A DNA stretch of 64,000 bases from Fragilariopsis cylindrus CCMP1102. Taxonomy: Eukaryota; Bacillariophyta; Bacillariophyceae; Bacillariales; Bacillariaceae. The notes under the pieces were generated by a model. That model was not told where the DNA came from. It ran no database searches and was given only the letters and a program-made list of their open reading frames with translations. The stretch lies in NCBI GenBank assembly GCA_900095095.1, contig FMBT01000305.1, forward strand, positions 372,001 to 436,000, read 5' to 3'. Both the position numbers and the translations under genes were made by a program. Positions 55,518 through 64,000 of this stretch are shown here, one piece after another. The first letter of the stretch is position 1. The number at the start of each line of letters is the position of its first letter.

Positions 55518-57846
55518 GATTTATTATTATTATTATTTATTTTTGTTATCTTTTATGCCTTATTTTGACGACACGCACAGGGGGGGGCGATATGAAAAAA
55601 TGAAGTAAGGTGTGTCGTCCCAAAATGTAGAGACGATACTTTTGGATTCGATTCGACTGAATGAGTAGTCTGGTTACTACTGAGTGGGCTGGTAGATACA
55701 AGTATTTGTACAAGTACAGCAAAAATGCAATGATTGGGATCGATCGACGATGGTGTCTATTGTAAAAAGATAGAGACGTTATTGCCGTAGGGTGTCTTAG
55801 CTAAGCATTGTCACCAGTCTTTGTCGTGGGGCATCGTGCAATTCGGTATGCTTCCAGTACCACAATCGCTACATAGTACTGTGCACACATACCTAGTACT
55901 AGTACTAGTACGCACAACGAACAAAGTACTGTACGCGCTAATTGCTAATAACGTTACAGGCAGTTTACATAGTACTGTAGTGCAGTAACTACTGTGTATG
56001 CGCAAATGGAGAACACCCACGCACAACGAGGGGCGATTTTTCAATTTGGGGGAGATGATGGTAATTTGTTTACATTGTTACTTACTCGTCTTGTGCTCCT
56101 GTACTAGAGTACTGTCTACTGTACTATAGTAGTAACAAGTGATACACAGTTGTAATTGTTTTGCTTACTAATGATACAGTGAGTATTAAAATTGTATAGG
56201 GATTTCTGTTATATCTCCTTCCCTACACACACACACACACTACTAGCTACTCAATCACACATTTTGATCATTGTAGTATAGTAATAATAGATAGTAGTTT
56301 TATAATATATCTGAAATTACAAAATAGATCTATTTTTGTTTGTCCCTTTCGCAGAATACATTAATCCATGCAACTTTTATTGTGTGTTGGACTTCACCTT
56401 GTAGATACTTGTACGTACCATAAAATATTGATGCCCAAATGGTACATCTTTCCAACAACTGTAACCCATGGCATGCCATGGCGATGGACGCGTATAGACA
56501 GGTTTCTCCCAGAATATTAAGTAGATCTTCTTCTGGAGGCTTCATTTGATAATACAATGATGTGTGCTTGTGCTTGTGCTTAGATTTGGATTTAGATCTA
56601 GATTTAGATTTAGATTTGGATTTGGATTTGGATTTGGATTTGGATTTGAATTTGGATTTGAATTTGGATTTAAGGTCGGTTGAGTTGAGTTGATTTTGCC
56701 TCCTTTGCATAGCATGAGGCAATGTGTTCAGTCAGAACTTACACATACTGTGTACCACTTGTACTCTACCTGCACTACCATCTGTTCAATCCATTGGCAA
56801 TTAATCCGTCACAGAGTTTCAATTCCACCTCTGACTTTTGAGCATTTAACATAGACACAACATACAGTACAAACATCCTGACAACATCTCAATCATGTGA
56901 GTAAAATGATTTTTCTTTATTTCTTGTGTCCAATTTTTGGCGAGCTGCCTCTGCGCGCCAAACTCGTGCGTGCTAAAACACCACGATCGCAAATGATACC
57001 AAAAAAATTAATAATTGCCGAGAATTATAGCTTAGCTTCGCTACATTCTTGATTTGTGAAATAATAAAGATTCGAATCAATCGTTGCATCATTCTTTTCC
57101 TTATTTTATTCTTGTTACTTTACGTAGCGAAATAGATCGAGTTTGTTTTGTTACCAACCAAGCTTCGATAGTGTCATATACAACAAGGTATGTATACAAG
57201 ATTAATGTGTAGCTTTATCCGATTTTCGTTGGATTTGATTTGATTTTTTCTTTGCAAGAATCATCATGATGTAATGTATGCGTTGACGCCCTTATTTGAT
57301 GCTACGTAGATTTCTACGTTAAGATACTACCAGAGCAAAAGTAGGATCGAGACACGATAATTTTTGAACTTTGCTTTGGTGCAATCGAGATTGTTTGGTT
57401 AAAGCCAGATAATGTTATAATGTAGTGTACCTCCTATACACTCCGAAAGATGATCACGTCATTTTCGTTTTCATTTTTAAAACCTGATACACATTTATTA
57501 TCTATCGGAAGCAAATAATGATCTCTACAATTGTTTTTAATTTGCATAATTTTCTCAATAGTGACACGTATTTCTCATTTCAATCAATCTCCTTTTCTTC
57601 TTCTTCTTTTTCACGGAATTTCTCTTTCGACTCTCATCATACTCAGATCTCATACTAGATCACTACGAACACAGATAACTATATTGTACTCGTTGCCGTG
57701 TCAAAAATAACAGGTGGATTGGCTGAGTCGTAGAAATCCATTTAATTTAATTCAATTCAATTAATTTGTATATAAACAATACATCCGCAACGCACAGATA
57801 TAAATACAAACAAACAATCAATATAAATACAAACATACAATCAACA
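55518..57846. other. Long intergenic region with microsatellites
   Basis: Contains a G8 run near 55581, short CTAGTA repeats at about 55890-55910, an AC run at 56224-56240 and a GATTTG-type hexamer array at about 56586-56665. The last kilobase should hold the promoter of the MYB-HDAC gene. Confidence 0.6.
56330..56722 (-). CDS. Doubtful small open frame with a Lys-Ser array, 130 residues
   Basis: An open frame whose N-terminal half is (Lys-Ser)n encoded by the hexamer microsatellite at 56586-56665. The second half (EEDLLNILGETCLYASIAMAC, ERCTIWASIFYGTYKYL) is non-repetitive and could be a real small protein. No family recognised. It may simply be a frame opened by the microsatellite. Confidence 0.3.
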   Translation of the reverse strand: MPHAMQRRQNQLNSTDLKSKFKSKFKSKSKSKSKSKSKSKSRSKSKSKHKHKHTSLYYQMKPPEEDLLNILGETCLYASIAMACHGLQLLERCTIWASIFYGTYKYLQGEVQHTIKVAWINVFCERDKQK

Positions 57847-60800
57847 ATGGGTGAGCCAGATAGTTACTTTGATTACGATCCGGACAATCATAATGATAAT
57901 AATATCAATGCATCCTCAGAAGAAACAACTAAACAACATACGCAGTTTTTAGATTTGACGAATGGTACAGGTGGTGTCGGGGAGAGCATAGGATTGTCGA
58001 TGGCATATAACGATGACGATAATTACGGAATATCCAATGATGATGATAATAACGATACTATGATTGGTGGTGATAGTACCAGTTTAAATAGTATTTCTGC
58101 ACCGCCCGACTTATTTTCATCGATGAACAACACATCAACGATTCAACATTCATCGATTACTCTTCCTAGTATTGGCGGTATCAGTAGTGCCGTTGGGGGT
58201 GGGGGTGAAATTATGATGATTATATTGATGCTGCAATTACTGGTGGAGGTGAAGGATTATTAAAACTTGATCCTAGTCCATTAGGAAGAGTTGTAGAAAC
58301 AGGTCACGAACATACCGGCCGGTGGACGAAGGAGGAACATGATGCCTTCCTTAGTGGACTTAAGATGTATGGGAAGGAATGGAAAAAGGTTGCAGCTAAG
58401 GTTAAAACAAGGACAGTCGTTCAGACTCGTACCCATGCACAGAAATATTTTCAAAAATTATCCAAGGCAACGGAAGGAAAAGAAGGTGCAACAAGGTTCA
58501 AATGGGAACAGCATCCGATTCTAAGAAAGGTGGCAATAGTAGTAGTGGTGGTTCTGCCTCGAAGAAAAAACATCGGATAGTGACGACGGCGGCAATGACA
58601 CCATCTTTGTCAATTACGACTCCTTGTCGATAACAACGACGATACCATCTATATTAGATAAGATTTCGAGGACAACTAGTGTCGCATCTGCCGCTCAAGT
58701 TATATCGACATTGTCAGGACAGAGACATCTAAATAATAATATTACCGGTACACTTCCATCATTGTCTTTCGGTCGACCATTAGAAGCATCCCCACCGTCT
58801 CCATCTAGAAGTCATGGTTTTCATCAGACATCGGATGCAGTTGGTATTGGTACAATGAATAATAATTTATCGCACCAAGCAGCAGATCGGGGTGGTATGT
58901 TTCAACCGACCCATGGATTTTCAAGCTCCTTTGCTACAACAACTAGTGCATTCAATAATAATGAATCATTAAATCCAACAGCATCTTCAGTGAAATCATC
59001 TTCTATTATTGGTACCAAGGCATTCCCTAGTAGCATGAAGATTATCGCACCAGATCATGATTCGGCAATAAAACGAGGCAAGTTCCCAGAACCATCACCT
59101 GCCGCCTGTGGAAAACGAAAGTTAGCAGAAATTGCTGCAGCTCGTATGTTGGCAGGTGTACTAGCGTCGGAACCATTACTACCACCACAGTCGTCGTCGT
59201 CGCAATCCTTTTCCGATGATAGGAATATTACTATGCAGCAGCAGCAATCATCTATGTTGAATCCTTTCAGTAGTAGTAGAGATACATTGACTGCTGCTGT
59301 TGCTAATCATATGGATCACCGTGATCGTAATAATCCATTTGGTAACATCGATGATATCGATGATGGGATGGCAACACCACCTCCAGAAGAAGTAGAAGGA
59401 AACAATAATATTGGAGCTGCTCAATCAACCAGTGCTACTGCTAGTTTCGAAATGTCAAAGATACCTAAGCAACAGGGCGTCGTCGGAGGAACTAGCACCA
59501 ACATCAACAACACCACTACTCCAAGAAAGCCAATGGGACTATCATTACAAATTGTTAATCCAGAATCACTAGGAATTTCTCATGAAGAAATAGCAAAACG
59601 AAAAAAGGATGGGAATTTGTCTCCCCAAACTCCGTGGGAAGGTCAACTTCAAGCTTTAGTAAGGTAAGATATTCTCTAACTTCGACGGGAATGTAAAATT
59701 TTGACTTGCTTGTTACCATCCAATGTATAAGAACATCTGATATGATATGCATATGAACTAACTCACACGCAAACAACAACTGCTGCTGCCTTAATCGTGA
59801 TGGATGAACCAATCGATTCCCAATCAGCGAGGAGGAGAAGCGTAAAGGACCAACGCAAGAGACGACCACTGTAGGCCTACCGAATGCACCAGGAATGGGG
59901 GTACTTGATATGCCTGTAGTAAACTCTTCCGTACATCCTATTTGCGGTCCTGGTTCAGGATTTGGACGGAGTATCCTTCACAAAGCTGTATGTGATATTG
60001 ATATTTTTACGCTTCAAAGTCAACTCTCATCACGGCCTGACAATTTTGATCGTCGAGATGAAAAGGGATATTGTCCAATTCATTCAGCTTGTGCGTTATG
60101 CATGAAAGATCCAATGAATTCTATCCGGACGACTGAAATTGTGCGAATGCTAATCGCTGCTGGTACCGATGCATCTATTCGTGATCTAGAAGGGAACACA
60201 CCTCTTCATTGGGCAGCTCGAGCTGGAGATAAAGCAACAGTAGAACTGCTGCTTGTTAAAAACAACCCAAAAGGTAAGATTAAATTTATGATAATGACAC
60301 GTAAAGAGATATGCAAAGTAAACGTGTAGAAAGCATATGCACAAAATGGATCTCATTTTCAATATCATTCTTTCCGCTCCTTTTTCTTTTTTGCATTCTT
60401 CAAATCATATATTTAACATAATTTGTTCAGATGCAAAGAATGAACGCGGAGAAACACCATTGCATTGGGCCATGCGTTCTGGACGACTAGGAATCCCAGT
60501 TGCATCCATCTTACTAGAAAATGGTGCTCGGCCATCTGTTTGGAATACTAGCTTCAAACGACCGATAGATGTTGCTGCTGATGGGTTTTTCGATGAGTCC
60601 GATCCGGTGATGGAACTTAGATCCCTAGACGAGAAAAAGAAGAAACTGAAGAAAGAGCAGAAACAGAGACTACGCGAAGCTACCGTGGAGACGAAAGAGG
60701 CACGTGCAAATCTATTTGACTGTTCTCCCCAATCAAGAACTCTTCTCTTGTACCATCCTGAATGCCTAGAGCATATTCCAAAAGCAGAAGGTGACTGGGA

Positions 60801-62404
60801 AAATCCGAATCGTATAATCAGTATAATGGAACGAATTCAAGGGAATCATGAAAATTCTGGTGCTCCGTCAATATACCCTCGTGAGATACAAATTTCACAA
60901 GAATTTGAACGTGCAAAACTTGATCTATTGAGTCGGGTTCACAGCACCGAATATCTCAATTTCGTTAACGAATTAAGCAAAGATCTAGAGCGACAGCACA
61001 AAGCTCAAAATGGCAGTGACGATTCTGATGATAATTGTGGAACCCCTCCTGTTGTCCCGTTCACCCCAATGGTAAGATCTTATTCTTTTTGTCATAATGT
61101 ATTCCGAGGTTTTGTTCCTATTTATTATAGTATAATCTTACCATAGCTCTTCTCTATTCTTTGACTTGTTCAGGTACAAAGGTCTATGATAAAAGAAATC
61201 CAAGAATCACATGTAAAAATTGGTGAACATTCCGACACTTCTTTCAGTGCAGGCTCGTTACGAGCAGCTCGTAGGGCTGCCGGAGCAGTACAGCACGCCG
61301 TTGACTGGTAAGGTTTTGTTTGCATTTATTTCTGAGATGATTTGATCCATTTGTTACTTTTATCTGGTTTCATCTCACTCCTTTTTCATATATATCAAAT
61401 ATTTTAGCGTTCTTGTCGGAAGACACCGAAATGCATTTTGTATTGTTCGACCACCGGGTCATCATGCTGGTATTAATGGTTTATTGGACGGCGGAGAATC
61501 TTGCGGTTTTTGTATATTCAACAGTGTCGCTGCTGGTGCCATGCATGCCATTTCTAACGAGCGATTGATGTGTGAACGCTGTGCCATCGTCGATTTTGAT
61601 GCTCACCACGGGAATGGTACTGAAGAAATCGTTCGGAAATGCCATGACCCGGGAAAATTATTCTTCTTTTCTATTCATGTTTACGATAATGATAAAAAAG
61701 GAAAGCGTGAATCGAAATCTTTTCAATATAAGTTTTATCCTGGAACTGGAGATGAGGATGATCTCCCTCTAAATATTATCAATGTTCCGATCACTCCACT
61801 ATGGAAGGAAGGAAACCAAACTCCCGTTCAAAGGGAACACAACACTCGTCATCGAACTCGGAATCGAGGAAGTCAAAGTGACGACGGAAGCTCATCAGAA
61901 ACTGGAACTCCAAGAGTTAGCGATGCTGAAGTTGAATCAAGGATAAGGTCGAGGGCGTCCTCTCCCGTCCCGTTCAATGCAAACGCACCGGGGGGACGCA
62001 TTGCATATAGAAATTCAATTCAGAATAGATTACTGCCTGCTCTAAGAGCTTTTAATCCTGATCTGATCCTGATAAGTGCAGGGTTTGACGCTTGTAAGGG
62101 TGATGTGGGGAATGCTAAACATGAGATGGGTGGAAAAGAGAAAATGGGTATTGATCTTGAGCCGGAGGATTATGCATGGACGACCCGCAAAATTCTTGAG
62201 ATTGCTGATATATGTTGCCAAGGCCGCGTTGTGTCCGTCCTGGAGGGTGGATACGGTAGACATAGCACCTCAGGGGTTCATGATCCCACAGAACCACTCG
62301 ATAAATCTATTTTCAGTGAATGTGCGATACGACATGCTCATGCCATGATCGATCCGTACGATGCCGAAGGAAGGTTTGGATCTTCTTCACAAAAGAGCAA
62401 GTAA
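57847..62404 (+). CDS. SHAQKYF-type MYB + ankyrin repeats + class II histone deacetylase, apparent fusion
   Basis: Exons 57847-59663, 59828-60273, 60431-61071, 61174-61307 and 61408-62404; about 1,345 residues if three single lost bases are allowed (AAA at 58208-58210, near 58495, and CC near 58622). The N-terminus is Asp/Asn-rich. A single MYB repeat follows (58319-58455; GRWTKEEHDAFLSGLKMYG, then RTHAQKYFQKLSK), then a Ser/Asn-rich 400-residue linker, ankyrin repeats (RSILHKAV, YCPIHSAC, NTPLHWAARAGDKATVELLL, ETPLHWAMRSG) and a deacetylase domain. The latter keeps RPPGHHAG, the zinc ligands in VDFDAHHGNGT and SAGFDAC, and VLEGGYG. All four introns are in phase. If real, it tethers a zinc deacetylase to DNA through its own MYB domain. 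The alternative is a MYB gene abutting an ankyrin-HDAC gene, but no stop-promoter gap is evident between them. Confidence 0.8.
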
Positions 62405-63176
62405 CGTTACAAACTGTAGTAGGAATATAATATGATTTTTAATTTTGGTTATCTCGCATCAGAATAAATTTGTTATAAGATAAGTGCAGTAGTTTTAAAG
62501 CTTTATGCTAGTTGTTCGCGGTGTATTCAATTTATTTCTATTTTACTTTCATACCAAACACCGAAAAACTGATCATCTCAGTCTTCTCAATAAAGTACCA
62601 ACCTGCTTGCTGATATATAAAACATTGCAGTGGCACCAGATTAGAATAGTATGAACTCCATTAAAAGAATCGCAAAGTGGAAGGTAAAAAGTAAACATTT
62701 AACGGGTTGTTATGCGGACTAATTTTCACGTACTAGCTAGTACAACCTTCAACCTACAGTAATTTAAATTTCGTTCAAAAGCTGAGATATTACCGTATGA
62801 TCTCATCGTCGAATGAATCGTGGCTACAGTACTTAGCATTGTTGTCCCTTTTTATTAGCAAGCACCCCTCCTCACCTGAAAGTGCCGGTGGTTTCGATTT
62901 GCTAAAATCATTGTAATGATTTCAAGGCAAGGGATTACTGTACAAGTATACTACCCATGGTTTTCTGGCCCATTTGTACCCTTTTACACTGGACTTTACA
63001 GGGCTTCGCTTTACTATCATGTACCGACATAGAAAAGGGAAGTAAAGAGAGTAGAGTAGAGAGATAAAGGTTACAGTTACAGCTTTTGAAAAACAACAAC
63101 AGAGGAATCGCAATCCAGCTGCATGTTTAGTATTATCATAATACTAATATAGTTGGCGTACAAGTATAATATCAGC
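62405..63176. other. Intergenic
   Basis: 3' flank of the HDAC gene and promoter side of the last gene. No feature recognised. Confidence 0.5.
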
Positions 63177-64000
63177 ATGTGGGGATGGTGGCAAGAAGTA
63201 GAAGAAGATGGATACGACAACGACAACTCAAATTCGTATTCGTTTGCCATTCTAGATCGAATTTTAGCCGCCGGCGGGGAAGGTGATGACGGTGGAGTAG
63301 GGGGTCGTAACAGTACCAACGACGATCCGTATGCAGAACAAGATCCTTATGCAGTGTTACCCCTGGATTACACAATATTATCCTACGGAATAGCCACATT
63401 GTACTTGATTCTAATCGTAGAATCGATACGTCATTATATCGACCATGCGGCACACGGACGACCCTTCTTTAAGGCCGTCCTACTGACGGCTTATAGCGAA
63501 TGTAAGTATGCATGGCACAGCACCTATGTTATGTTCTTGGGATAATGCATGTATTTCTTCTTTCTTTGTTTTTAATTTACACACACACTGACACTGACAC
63601 TGACACTGACACTGTTCAAATATATTATGCCACCCTCGTATCGTTCACTTTTTTTTCTCCTCTGTCCTCTTTCTGATGTATATTTTGGAAAACGATCACG
63701 TTTATAGTGGCAACTCTTGGAATTGTCGAGTTTGGTTTATTTTTGTGGGGAAAGTATGGTACCATTGACAAGGTGGTGAAAACAAAATTCGCCGACGTTC
63801 ATTTTGCCCTCTTTTTCACGGCACTGTTCAACGCTTTTCAATACAGTATAACATCGATCGCATCAACTCGCTTCTCTAATAGTCAGTGGGTACAAACGGA
63901 ACAATTAGAACTAGATCACTACGTTGAAATTCGAGAAGAATACGACAGGGTTGATAGGATGATGGGACACCAATCTACTAGAATCGGCAACAAATGGATC
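63177..64000 (+). CDS. Multi-pass membrane protein, 5' part (runs off the window)
   Basis: Exon 1 63177-63501, intron 63502-63707 (GTAAGT...TAG, containing an ACACTG repeat at about 63580-63615), exon 2 63708 to beyond 64000. The start is ATG 63177 (MWGWWQEVEEDGYDND). An acidic/Gly-rich N-terminus precedes membrane helices YTILSYGIATLYLILIVES, ATLGIVEFGLFLWGKYG and DVHFALFFTALFNAFQYSI. A conserved-looking charged loop follows (ELDHYVEIREEYDRVDRMM). No family recognised with confidence. The frame is open to the window edge. Confidence 0.75.

Noticed and set aside
57766-57846. N-terminal extension of the MYB-HDAC protein
   Set aside because: It begins at TTG and is Asn/Thr/Lys-rich leader sequence; the first ATG at 57847 with CAACAATGG context is a better start.
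58624-59667. Independent start of an ankyrin-HDAC gene downstream of a separate MYB gene
   Set aside because: The frame opens at a TTG rather than an ATG, continues the Ser/Thr-rich text (SLSITTP-LSITTTIPS) of the MYB part, and there is no intergenic gap. Kept as the alternative in the gene entry.

Overview
The window reads as nuclear DNA of an AT-rich stramenopile alga, most likely a diatom. The evidence is short GT-AG introns (about 85-225 bp), Ser/Asn/Gln-rich low-complexity protein segments, a phytotransferrin/FEA1-like iron-uptake protein, a SHAQKYF-class MYB domain, a PPR protein with a GFATAP plastid-targeting motif, and a Ty1/copia element of the kind common in diatoms. I cannot name the species. 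No rRNA, tRNA or CRISPR array was seen.

Layout. 1-2.5 kb: 3' part of a broken Ty1/copia element. 2.7-7.2 kb: an ABC-F ATPase (+) converging on a TPR-MYND protein (-) that sits between two direct repeats. 8.5-11.3 kb: a secreted protein built of two cupredoxin-DUF305 modules. 11.3-13.9 kb: gene-poor, with tandem repeats and a 550-bp TTAA-flanked inverted-repeat element. 13.9-17.1 kb: an Mpv17/PMP22 membrane protein and a papain-family protease. 17.5-23.8 kb: a myosin heavy chain beside an alpha-kinase. 25.6-27.7 kb: the FEA1/phytotransferrin-like protein. 28.4-36.1 kb: two loci that share a helical-hairpin repeat and flank GDP-mannose 3,5-epimerase. 37.1-40.1 kb: a fused double glycosyltransferase. 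40.8-43.2 kb: a plastid PPR protein. 43.9-46.6 kb: a propeller-like cell-surface protein. 47.3-50.7 kb: a secreted beta-trefoil plus chalcone-isomerase-like protein. 52.1-55.5 kb: a lone EF1-gamma C-terminal domain protein and a PP2A scaffold subunit. 57.8-62.4 kb: an apparent MYB-ankyrin-histone deacetylase fusion. 63.2-64 kb: a truncated membrane protein.

The genes form no operon-like pathway. They do show a leaning toward the cell surface and secretory route: metal-binding ectoproteins, glycosyltransferases, nucleotide-sugar synthesis, and surface or secreted multidomain proteins. The most unusual architectures are MYB-ANK-HDAC, the doubled cupredoxin-DUF305 protein, GT4-TPR-GT41-like, and the trefoil-CHI-like fusion.

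An important caution: many otherwise convincing host genes carry reading-frame shifts, and at least 18 of them are explained by exactly one missing base, often in a short homopolymer. This looks like consensus deletion error in long-read sequence rather than widespread gene decay. Gene models below treat these genes as intact and state where the shift lies. Exon limits were read by eye from splice signals and reading-frame continuity; no similarity search was run, so family names rest on recognised motifs.
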